From Gordius sp. MW1 (taxonomy: Eukaryota; Nematomorpha; Gordioida; Gordea; Gordiidae): a stretch of 64,000 bases of DNA. The notes under the pieces were generated by a model. The model was not told where the DNA came from and did no database searches. It was given only the letters and a program-made list of their open reading frames with translations. The number at the start of each line of letters is the position of its first letter. Positions within the stretch are counted from its first letter, which is position 1. The stretch is from the NCBI GenBank assembly GCA_964036665.1, contig OZ038530.1, forward strand, positions 3,348,001 through 3,412,000. The letters run 5' to 3'. Made by a program: the position numbers and the translations under genes. Below, one piece after another: positions 26,195 through 38,252 of the stretch.

Positions 26195-28606
26195 TACAAC
26201 AAACTAATCGCAACAATAAAACGTTGTCTTTTGTCAAAATGATAGTTCTCGCAGCTTAAAACCTCTTTTCGGAAGTCAATCGAGGATAATAAGATTCTCA
26301 AATTGGCTTACTTTTATATATTTTTTCATGCTCTTTCAAATAGAATCGAAAAAAATAAATATTTTTATCTCAAAATTTTTCACATATTTTTCTTTGAACC
26401 GTATTCATCCGATGAAATATGTCGTTTTCAGACGTGGTTTCCATGATAAAAAGTAAAAATTTATCAGAATCAGAAAACTATTACTTTGAAATCATGATCG
26501 CATAGTGCATTTTTGAAAAATTAAGCACTCACGTTGCGATACAACAAACTAATCGCAACAATAAAACTTTGTCTTTTGTCAAAATGATAGTTCTCGCAGC
26601 TTAAAACCTCTTTTCGGAAGTCAATCGAGGATAATAGGATTCTCAAATTGGCATACTTTTATATATTTTTTCATGCTCTTTCACATAGAATCGAAAAAAA
26701 TAAATATTTTTACCGCAAAATTTTTCACATATTTTTCTTTGAACCGTATTCATCCGATGAAAGTTGTCGTTTTCAGACGTGGTTTCTATGATCCAAGTAA
26801 AAATTTATCAGAATCAGAAAACTATTACTTTGAAATCATGATCGCATAGTGCATTTTTGAAAAATTAAGCACTCACGTTGCGATACAACAAACTAATCGC
26901 AACAATAAAACGTTGTCTTTTGTCAAAATGATAGTACTCGCAGCTTAAAACCTCTTTTCGGAAGTCAATCGAGGATAATAGGATTCTCAAATTGGCATAC
27001 TTATATATATTTTTTTATGCTCTTTCACATAGAATCGAAAAAAATAAATATTTTTACCTCAAAATTTTTCACATATTTTTCTTTGAACCGTATTCATCCG
27101 ATGAAATATGTCGTTTTCAGACGTGGTTTCCATGATAAAAAGTAAAAATTTATCAGAATCAGAAAACTGTTACTTTGAAATCATGATCGCATAGTGCATT
27201 TTTGAAAAATTAAGCACTCACGTTGCGATACAACAAACTAATCGCAACAATAAAACGTTTTCTTTTGTCAAAATGATAGTTCTCGCAGCTTAAAACCTCT
27301 TTTCGGAAGTCAATCGAGGATAATAGGATTCTCAAATTGGCTTACTTTTATATATTTTTTCATGCTCTTTCACATAGAATCGAAAAAAATAAATATTTTT
27401 ATCTCAAAATTTTTCACATATTTTTCTTTGAACCGTATTCATCCGATGAAATATGTCGTTTTCAGACGTGGTTTCCATGATAAAAAGTAAAAATTTATCA
27501 GAATCAGAAAACTATTACTTTGAAATCATGATCGCATAGTGCATTTTTGAAAAATTAAGCACTCACGTTGCGATACAACAAACTAATCGCAACAATAAAA
27601 CTTTGTCTTTTGTCAAAATGATAGTTCTCGCAGCTTAAAACCTCTTTTCGGAAGTCAATCGAGGATAATAGGATTCTCAAATTGGCATACTTTTATATAT
27701 TTTTTCATGCTCTTTCACATAGAATCGAAAAAAATAAATATTTTTACCGCAAAATTTTTCACATATTTTTCTTTGAACCGTATTCATCCGATGAAAGTTG
27801 TCGTTTTCAGACGTGGTTTCTATGATCCAAGTAAAAATTTATCAGAATCAGAAAACTATTACTTTGAAATCATGATCGCATAGTGCATTTTTGAAAAATT
27901 AAGCACTCACGTTGCGATACAACAAACTAATCGCAACAATAAAACGTTGTCTTTTGTCAAAATGATAGTACTCGCAGCTTAAAACCTCTTTTCGGAAGTC
28001 AATCGAGGATAATAGGATTCTCAAATTGGCATACTTATATATATTTTTTTATGCTCTTTCACATAGAATCGAAAAAAATAAATATTTTTACCTCAAAAAT
28101 TTTCACATATTTTTCTTTGAACCGTATTCATCCGATGAAATATGTCGTTTTCAGACGTGGTTTCCATGATAAAAAGTAAAAATTTATCAGAATCAGAAAA
28201 CTGTTACTTTGAAATCATGATCGCATAGTGCATTTTTGAAAAATTAAGCACTCACGTTGCGATACAACAAACTAATCGCAACAATAAAACGTTTTCTTTT
28301 GTCAAAATGATAGTTCTCGCAGCTTAAAACCTCTTTTCGGAAGTCAATCGAGGATAATAGGATTCTCAAATTGGCTTACTTTTATATATTTTTTCATGCT
28401 CTTTCACATAGAATCGAAAAAAATAAATATTTTTATCTCAAAATTTTTCACATATTTTTCTTTGAACCGTATTCATCCGATGAAATATGTCGTTTTCAGA
28501 CGTGGTTTCTATGATCCAAGTAAAAATTTATCAGAATCTAAAAACTATTACTTTGAAATCATGATCGCATAGAGCCATTTTCAAAAATTAAGCACTCACG
28601 TTGCGA
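26195..28606 (+). repeat. Trimer repeated (2 full copies plus a partial third)
   Basis: 26195-27228 and 27229-28262 are each 1034 bp. Shared rare marks recur at exactly 1034 bp: 'tttttatctc' (26367, 27401, 28435), 'ttaccgcaaaa' (26713, 27747) and 'gatagtactcgc' (26931, 27965). The third copy starts at 28263 and switches to another type after 'gaaatatgtcg' (near 28490). Confidence 0.93.
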
Positions 28607-29641
28607 TACAACAAACTAATCGCAACAATAAAACGTTGTCTTTTGTCAAAATGATAGTTCTCGCAGCTTAAAACCTCTTTTCGGAAGTCAATCGAGGATA
28701 ATAGGATTCTCAAATTGGCATACTTTTATATATTTTTTCATGCTCTTTCACATAGTACCGAAAAATATAAATATTTTTACCTCAAAATTTTTCACATATT
28801 TTTCTTTGAACCGTAGTCATCCGATGAAAGTTGTCGTTTTCAGACGTGGTTTCTATGATCCCAAATAAAAATTTATCAGAATCAGAAAACTTTTACTTTG
28901 AAATCATGATCGCATAGAGCAGTTTTCAAAAATTAAGCACTCACGTTGCGATACAACAAACTAATCGCAACAATAAAACGTTTTCTTTTGTCAAAATGAT
29001 AGTTCTCGCAGCTTAAAACCTCTTTTCGGAAGTCAATCGAGGATAATAGGATTCTCAAATTGGCATACTTTTATATAATTTTTCATGCTCTTTCACATAG
29101 AATCGAAAAAAAAAAATATTTTTACCTCAAAATTTTTTACATATCTTTCTTTGAACCGTATTCATCCGATGAAAGTTGTCGTTTTCAGACGTGGTTTCTA
29201 TGATCCCAAGTAAAAATTTATCAGAATCAGAAAACTATTACTTTGAAATCATGATCGCATAGTGCAGTTTTCAAAAATTAAGCTCTCACGTTGCGATACA
29301 ACAAACTAATCGCAACAATAAAACGTTGTCTTTTGTCAAAATGATAGTTCTTGCAGCTTAAAACCTCTTTTCGAAAGTCAATCGAGGATAATAGGATTCT
29401 CAAATTGGCTTACTTTTATATATTTTTTTATGCTCTTTCACATAGAATCGAAAAAAATAAATATTTTTACCTCAAAATTTTTCACATATTTTTCTTTGAA
29501 CCGTATTCATCCGATGAAAGTTGTCGTTTTCAGACGTGGTTTCTATGATCCCAAGTAAAAATTTATCAGAATCAGAAAACTATTACTTTGAAATCATGAT
29601 CGCATAGTGCAGTTTTCAAAAATTAAGCTCTCACGTTGCGA
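28607..29641 (+). repeat. Three mixed monomers
   Basis: The first has the private 'catagtaccgaaaaatat' (near 28753) and an A-type tail. The second has 'tatataatttttc' and 'acatatctttc'. The third is a 'gttcttgc' unit with a B-type tail. No gene is seen. Confidence 0.82.
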
Positions 29642-32397
29642 TACAACAAACTAATCGCAACAATAAAACGTTGTCTTTTGTCAAAATGATAGCTCTTGCA
29701 GCTTAAAACCTCTTTCCGAAAGTCAATCAAGGATATAGGATTCTTAAATTGGCTTACTTTTATATATTTTTTCATGCTCTTTCACATAGAATCGAAAAAA
29801 ATAAATATTTTGACCTCAAAATTTTTCACATATTTTTCTTTGGACCGTAGTCATCCGATGAAAGTTGTCGTTTTCAGACGTGGTTTCTATGATCCCAAAT
29901 AAAAATTTATCAGAATCAGAAAACTTTTACTTTGAAATCATGATCGCATAGAGCAGTTTTCAAAAATTAAGCACTCACGTTGCGATACAACAAACTAATC
30001 GCAACAATAAAACGTTTTCTTTTGTCAAAATGATAGTTCTCGCAGCTTAAAACCTCTTTTCGGAAGTCAATCGAGGATAATAGGATTCTCAAATTGGCTT
30101 ACTTTTATATATTTTTTCATGCTCTTTCACATAGAATCGAAAAAAATAAATATTTTTACCTCAAAATTTTTCACATATTTTTCTTTGAACCGTATTCATC
30201 CGATGAAATATGTCGTTTTCAGACGTGGTTTCCATGATAAAAAGTAAAAATTTATCAGAATCAGAAAACTATTACTTTGAAATCATGATCGCATAGTGCA
30301 TTTTTGAAAAATTAAGCACTCACGTTGCGATACAACAAACTAATCGCAACAATAAAACTTTGTCTTTTGTCAAAATGATAGTTCTTGCAGCTTAAAACCT
30401 CTTTTCGGAAGTCAATCGAGGATAATAGGATTCTCAAATTGGCATACTTTTATATATTTTTTTATGCTCTTTCACATAGAATCGAAAAAAAAAACATTTT
30501 TACCTCAAAATTTTTCACATATTTTTCTTTGAACCGTATTCATCCGATGAAAGTTGTCGTTTTCAGACGTGGTTTCTATGATCCCAAGTAAAAATTTATC
30601 AGAATCTGAAAACTATTACTTTGAAATCATGATCGCATAGTGCAGTTTTCAAAAATTAAGCTCTCACGTTGCGATACAACAAACTAATCGCAACAATAAA
30701 AGGTTGTCTTTTGTCAAAATGATAGTTCTTGCAGCTTAAAACCTCTTTTCGAAAGTCAATCGAGGATAATAGGATTCTCAAATTGGCTTACTTTTATATA
30801 TTTTTTTATGCTCTTTCACATAGAATCGAAAAAAATAAATATTTTGACCTCAAAATTTTTCACATATTTTTCTTTGAACCGTATTCATCCGATGAAAGTT
30901 GTCGTTTTCAGACGTGGTTTCTATGATCCCAAGTAAAAATTTATCAGAATCAGAAAACTATTACTTTGAAATCATGATCGCATAGTGCAGTTTTCAAAAA
31001 TTAAGCTCTCACGTTGCGATACAACAAACTAATCGCAACAATAAAACGTTGTCTTTTGTCAAAATGATAGCTCTTGCAGCTTAAAACCTCTTTCCGAAAG
31101 TCAATCAAGGATATAGGATTCTTAAATTGGCTTACTTTTATATATTTTTTCATGCTCTTTCACATAGAATCGAAAAAAATAAATATTTTGACCTCAAAAT
31201 TTTTCACATATTTTTCTTTGGACCGTAGTCATCCGATGAAAGTTGTCGTTTTCAGACGTGGTTTCTATGATACCAAATAAAAATTTATCAGAATCAGAAA
31301 ACTTTTACTTTGAAATCATGATCGCATAGAGCAGTTTTCAAAAATTAAGCACTCACGTTGCGATACAACAAACTAATCGCAACAATAAAACGTTTTCTTT
31401 TGTCAAAATGATAGTTCTCGCAGCTTAAAACCTCTTTTCGGAAGTCAATCGAGGATAATAGGATTCTCAAATTGGCTTACTTTTATATATTTTTTCATGC
31501 TCTTTCACATAGAATCGAAAAAAATAAATATTTTTACCTCAAAATTTTTCACATATTTTTCTTTGAACCGTATTCATCCGATGAAATATGTCGTTTTCAG
31601 ACGTGGTTTCCATGATAAAAAGTAAAAATTTATCAGAATCAGAAAACTATTACTTTGAAATCATGATCGCATAGTGCATTTTTGAAAAATTAAGCACTCA
31701 CGTTGCGATACAACAAACTAATCGCAACAATAAAACTTTGTCTTTTGTCAAAATGATAGTTCTTGCAGCTTAAAACCTCTTTTCGGAAGTCAATCGAGGA
31801 TAATAGGATTCTCAAATTGGCATACTTTTATATATTTTTTTATGCTCTTTCACATAGAATCGAAAAAAAAAACATTTTTACCTCAAAATTTTTCACATAT
31901 TTTTCTTTGAACCGTATTCATCCGATGAAAGTTGTCGTTTTCAGACGTGGTTTCTATGATCCCAAGTAAAAATTTATCAGAATCTGAAAACTATTACTTT
32001 GAAATCATGATCGCATAGTGCAGTTTTCAAAAATTAAGCTCTCACGTTGCGATACAACAAACTAATCGCAACAATAAAAGGTTGTCTTTTGTCAAAATGA
32101 TAGTTCTTGCAGCTTAAAACCTCTTTTCGAAAGTCAATCGAGGATAATAGGATTCTCAAATTGGCTTACTTTTATATATTTTTTTATGCTCTTTCACATA
32201 GAATCGAAAAAAATAAATATTTTGACCTCAAAATTTTTCACATAATTTTCTTTGAACCGTAGTCATCCGATGAAAGTTGGCGTTTTCAGACGTGGTTTCT
32301 ATGATCCCAAATAAAAATTTATCAGAATCAGAAAACTTTTACTTTAAAATCATGATCGCATAGAGCAGTTTTCAAAAATTAAGCATTCACGTTGCGA
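29642..32397 (+). repeat. Tetramer repeated twice (1378 bp each)
   Basis: 29642-31019 and 31020-32397 each hold the same four types in order: 'gatagctcttgc/ggatataggattctt', 'cgttttc', 'actttgtc/ttcttgc/cgaaaaaaaaaacattt', and 'aaaaggttgtc'. Three are nearly the same in both. The fourth diverges in its second half (tattcatcc versus cataatttt and tagtcatcc), which puts the exchange point near 30850. The second copy leads straight into duplication I copy 2. Confidence 0.93.
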
Positions 32398-35300
32398 TAC
32401 AACAAACTAATCGCAACAATAAAACGTTGTCTTTAAAATGATAGTTCTCGCAGCTTAAAACCTCTTTTCAGAAGTCAATCGAGGAAAATAGGATATCAAA
32501 TTGGCTTACTTTTATATATTTTTTCATGCTCTTTCACATAGAATCGAAAAAAATAAACATTTTTACCTCAAAATTTTTCACATATTTTTCTTTGAACCGT
32601 ATTCATCCGATGAAAGTTGTCGTTTTCAGACGTGGTTTCTATGATCCCAAGTAAAAATTTATCAGAGTCTAAAAACTATTACTTTGAAATCATGATCGCA
32701 TAGAGCAGTTTTCAAAAATTAAGCACTCACGTTGCGATACAACAAACTAATCGCAACAATAAAACGTTTTCTTTTGTCAAAATGATAGTTCTCGCAGCTT
32801 AAAACCTCTTTTCGGAAGTCAATCGAGGATAATAGGATTCTCAAATTGGCTTACTTTTATATATTTTTTCATGCTCTTTCACATAGAATCGAAAAAAATA
32901 AATATTTTTACCTCAAAATTTTTCACATATTTTTCTTTGAACCGTATTCATCCGATGAAATATGTCGTTTTCAGACGTGGTTTCCATGATAAAAAGTAAA
33001 AATTTATCAGAATCAGAAAACTATTACTTTGAAATCATGATCGCATAGTGCAGTTTTCAAAAATTAAGCACTCACGTTGCGCTACAACAAACTAATCGCA
33101 CCAATAAAACGTTGTCTTTTGTCAAAATGATAGTTCTCGCAGCTTAAAACCTCTTTTCGGAAGTCAATCGAGGATAATAAGATTCTCAAATTGGCTTACT
33201 TTTATATATTTTTTCATGCTCTTTCACATAGAATCAAAAAAAATAAATATTTTTACCTCAAAATTTTTCACATATTTTTCTTTGAACCGTATTCATCCGA
33301 TGAAATATGTCGTTTTCAGACGTGGTTTCCATGATAAAAAGTAAAAATTTATCAGAATCAGAAAACTATTACTTTGAAATCATGATCGCATAGTGCATTT
33401 TTGAAAAATTAAGCACTCACGTTGCGATACAACAAACTAATCGCAACAATAAAACTTTGTCTTTTGTCAAAATGATAGTTCTCGCAGCTTAAAACCTCTT
33501 TTCGGAAGTCAATCGAGGATAATAGGATTCTCAAATTGGCATACTTTTATATATTTTTTCATGCTCTTTCACATAGAATCGAAAAAAATAAATATTTTTA
33601 CCTCAAAATTTTTCACATATTTTTCTTTGAACCGTATTCATCCGATGAAAGTTGTCGTTTTCAGACGTGGTTTCTATGATCCCAAGTAAAAATTTATCAG
33701 AATCAGAAAACTATTACTTTGAAATCATGATCGCATAGTGCAGTTTTCAAAAATTAAGCTCTCACGTTGCGATACAACAAACTAATCGCAACAATAAAAC
33801 GTTGTCTTTTGTCAAAATGATAGTTCTTGCAGCTTAAAACCTCTTTTCGAAAGTCAATCGAGGATAATAGGATTCTCAAATTGGCTTACTTTTATATATT
33901 TTTTCATGCTCTTTCACATAGAATCGAAAAAAATAAATATTTTTACCTCAAAATTTTTCACATATTTTCTTTGAACCGTATTCATCCGAAGAAAGTTGTC
34001 GTTTTCAGACGTGGTTTCTATGATCCAAGTAAAAATTTATCAGAATCTAAAAACTATTACTTTGAAATCATGATCGCATAGAGCCATTTTCAAAAATTAA
34101 GCACTCACGTTGCGATACAACAAACTAATCGCAACAATAAAACGTTGTCTTTTGTCAAAATGATAGTTTTCGCAGCTTAAAACCTCTTTTCGGAAGTCAA
34201 TCGAGAATAATAAGATTCTCAAATTGGCTTACTTTTATATATTTTTTCATGCTCTTTCACATAGAATCGAAAAAAAGAAATATTTTTACCTCAAAATTTT
34301 TCGCATATTTTTCTTTGAACCTTATTCATCCGATGAAATATGTCGTTTTCAGACGTGGTTTCCATGATTAAAAGTAAAAATTTATCAGAATCAGAAAACT
34401 ATTACTTTGAAATCATGATCGCATAGGGCATTTTTGAAAAATTAAGCACTCACGTTGCGATACAACAAACTAATCGCAACAATAAAACTTTGTCTTTTGT
34501 CAAAATGATAGTTCTCGCAGCTTAAAACCTCTTTTCAGAAGTCAATCGAGGATAATAGGATTCTCAAATTGGCATACTTTTATATATTTTTTCATGCTCT
34601 TTCACATAGAATCGAAAAAAATAAATATTTTTACCTCAAAATTTTTCACATATTTTTCTTTGAACCGTATTCATCCGATGAAAGTTGTCGTTTTCAGACG
34701 TGGTTTCTATGATCCCAAGTAAAAATTTATCAGAATCAGAAAACTATTACTTTGAAATCATGATCGCATAGAGCCATTTTCAAAAATTAAGCACTCACGT
34801 TGCGATACAACAAACTAATCGCAACAATAAAACGTTGTCTTTTGTCAAAATGATAGTTCTCGCAGCTTAAAACCTCTTTTCGGAAGTCAATCGAGGATAA
34901 TAGGATTCTCAAATTGGCTTACTTTTATATATTTTTTCATACTCTTTCACATAGAATCGAAAAAAATAAATATTTTTACCTCAAAATTTTTCACATATTT
35001 TTCTTTGAACCGTATTCATCCGATGAAATATGTCGTTTTCAGACGTGGTTTCCATGATAAAAAGTAAAAATTTATCAGAATCAGAAAAATATTACTTTGA
35101 AATCATGATCGCATAGTGCAGTTTTCAAAAATTAAGCACTCACGTTGCGATACAACAAACTAATCGCAACAATAAAACGTTGTCTTTTGTCAAAATGATA
35201 GTTCTCGCAGCTTAAAACCTCTTTTCGGAAGTCAATCGAGGATAATAGGATTCTCAAATTGGCTTACTTTTATATATTTTTTCATGCTCTTTCACATAGA

Positions 35301-35840
35301 ATCAAAAAAAATAAATATTTTTACCTCAAAATTTTTCACATATTTTTCTTTGAACCGTATTCATCCGATGAAATATGTCGTTTTCAGACGTGGTTTCCAT
35401 GATAAAAAGTAAAAATTTATCAGAATCAGAAAACTATTACTTTGAAATCATGATCGCATAGTGCATTTTTGAAAAATTAAGCACTCACGTTGCGATACAA
35501 CAAACTAATCGCAACAATAAAACGTTGTCTTTTGTCAAAATGATAGTTCTCGCAGCTTAAAACCTCTTTTCGGAAGTCAATCGAGGATAATAAGATTCTC
35601 AAATTGGCTTACTTTTATATATTTTTTCATGCTCTTTCACATAGAATCAAAAAAAATAAATATTTTTACCTCAAAATTTTTCACATATTTTTCTTTGAAC
35701 CGTATTCATCCGATGAAATATGTCGTTTTCAGACGTGGTTTCCATGATAAAAAGTAAAAATTTATCAGAATCAGAAAACTATTACTTTGAAATCATGATC
35801 GCATAGTGCATTTTTGAAAAATTAAGCACTCACGTTGCGA
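30847..35840 (+). repeat. ~5-kb segment, copy 2 of duplication I (partner at 18450-23440)
   Basis: This matches 18450-23440 with an offset of 12,397 then 12,401 then 12,400 bp. It differs from copy 1 at 'atgatacca' (31270), 'aatctgaaa' (31983), 'ggatatcaaa' (32492) and 'gaaaaaaagaaat' (34276). Just past its end an extra 'aataagattc' monomer (35841-36184) is present that the first copy lacks. Confidence 0.93.
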
Positions 35841-38252
35841 TACAACAAACTAATCGCAACAATAAAACGTTGTCTTTTGTCAAAATGATAGTTCTCGCAG
35901 CTTAAAACCTCTTTTCGGAAGTCAATCGAGGATAATAAGATTCTCAAATTGGCTTACTTTTATATATTTTTTCATGCTCTTTCACATAGAATCAAAAAAA
36001 ATAAATATTTTTACCTCAAAATTTTTCACATATTTTTCTTTGAACCGTATTCATCCGATGAAATATGTCGTTTTCAGACGTGGTTTCCATGATAAAAAGT
36101 AAAAATTATCAGAATCAGAAAACTATTACTTTGAAATCATGATCGCATAGTGCATTTTTGAAAAATTAAGCACTCACGTTGCGATACAACAAATAATCGC
36201 AACAATAAAACTTTGTCTTTTGTCAAAATGATAGTTCTCGCAGCTTAAAACCTCTTTTCGGAAGTCAATCGAGGATAATAGGATTCTCAAATTGGCATAC
36301 TTTTATATATTTTTTCATGCTCTTTCACATAAAATCGAAAAAAATAAATATTTTTACCTCAAAATTTTTCACATATTTTTCTTTGAACCGTTATTCATCC
36401 GATGAAAGTTGTCGTTTTCAGACGTGGTTTCTATGATCCCAAGTAAAAATTTATCAGAATCAGAAAACTATTACTTTGAAATCATGATCGCATAGTGCAG
36501 TTTTCAAAAATTAAGCTCTCACGTTGCGATACAACAAACTAATCGCAACAATAAAACGTTGTCTTTTGTCAAAATGATAGTTCTTGCAGCTTAAAACCTC
36601 TTTTCGAAAGTCAATCGAGGATAATAGGATTCTCAAATTGGCTTACTTTTATATATTTTTTCATGCTCTTTCACATAGAATCGAAAAAAATAAATATTTT
36701 GACCTCAAAATTTTTCACATATTTTTCTTTGAACCGTAGTCATCCGATGAAAGTTGTCGTTTTCAGACGTGGTTTCTATGATCCCAAATAAAAATTTATC
36801 AGAATCAGAAAACTTTTACTTTGAAATCATGATCACATAGAGCAGTTTTCATAAATTAAGCACTCACTTTGCGATACAACAAACTAATCGCAACAATAAA
36901 ACGTTTTCTTTTGTCAAAATGATAGTTATCGCAGCTTAAAACCTCTTTTCGGAAGTCAATCGAGGATAATAGGATTCTCAAATTGGCATACTTTTATATA
37001 TTTTTTCATGCTCTTTCACATAGAATCGAAAAAAATAAATATTTTTACCTCAAAATTTTTCACATATTTTTCTTTGAACCGTATTCATCCGATGAAAGTT
37101 GTCGTTTTCAGACGTGGTTTCTATGATCCCAAGTAAAAATTTATCAGAATCAGAAAACTATTACTTTGAAATCATGATCGCATAGTGCAGTTTTCAAAAA
37201 TTAAGCTCTCACGTTGCGATACAACAAACTAATCGCAACAATAAAACGTTGTCTTTTGTCAAAATGATAGCTCTTGCAGCTTAAAACCTCTTTCCGAAAG
37301 TCAATCGAGGATATAGGATTCTCAAATTGGCTTACTTTTATATATTTTTTCATGCTCTTTCACATAGAATCGAAAAAAATAAATATTTTGACCTCAAAAT
37401 TTTTCACATATTTTTCTTTGAACCGTAGTCATCCGATGAAAGTTGTCGTTTTCAGACGTGGTTTCTATGATCCCAAATAAAAATTTATCAGAATCAGAAA
37501 ACTTTTACTTTGAAATCATGATCGCATAGAGCAGTTTTCATAAATTAAGCACTCACGTTGCGATACAACAAACTAATCGCAACAATAAAACGTTTTCTTT
37601 TGTCAAAATGATAGTTATCGCAGCTTAAAACCTCTTTTCGGAAGTCAATCGAGGATAATAGGATTCTCAAATTGGCATACTTTTATATATTTTTTCATGC
37701 TCTTTCACATAGAATCGAAAAAAATAAATATTTTTACCTCAAAATTTTTCACATATTTTTCTTTGAACCGTATTCATCCGATGAAAGTTGTCGTTTTCAG
37801 ACGTGGTTTCTATGATCCCAAGTAAAAATTTATCAGAATCAGAAAACTATTACTTTGAAATCATGATCGCATAGTGCAGTTTTCAAAAATTAAGCTCTCA
37901 CGTTGCGATACAACAAACTAATCGCAACAATAAAACGTTGTCTTTTGTCAAAATGATAGCTCTTGCAGCTTAAAACCTCTTTCCGAAAGTCAATCGAGGA
38001 TATAGGATTCTCAAATTGGCTTACTTTTATATATTTTTTCATGCTCTTTCACATAGAATCGAAAAAAATAAATATTTTGACCTCAAAATTTTTCACATAT
38101 TTTTCTTTGAACCGTAGTCATCCGATGAAAGTTGTCGTTTTCAGACGTGGTTTCTATGATCCCAAATAAAAATTTATCAGAATCAGAAAACTTTTACTTT
38201 GAAATCATGATCGCATAGAGCAGTTTTCAAAAATTAAGCACTCACGTTGCGA
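35841..38252 (+). repeat. Seven-monomer segment, copy 1 of duplication II (partner at 48249-50660)
   Basis: It matches 48249-50660 at a constant offset of 12,408 bp. Shared marks are 'aaaaattatcag' (36104), the spacer deletion 'caaataatcgc' (36190), 'cataaaatcg' and 'ccgttattcatcc' (36388), then alternating A/B units with 'gatagctcttgc', 'ggatatagg', 'gatagttatcgc' and 'cataaattaagc'. Differences include 'gatcacatag' and 'actcactttgcg' here (36832, 36866) and 'gatccgaagt' in the partner (50224). Confidence 0.92.
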
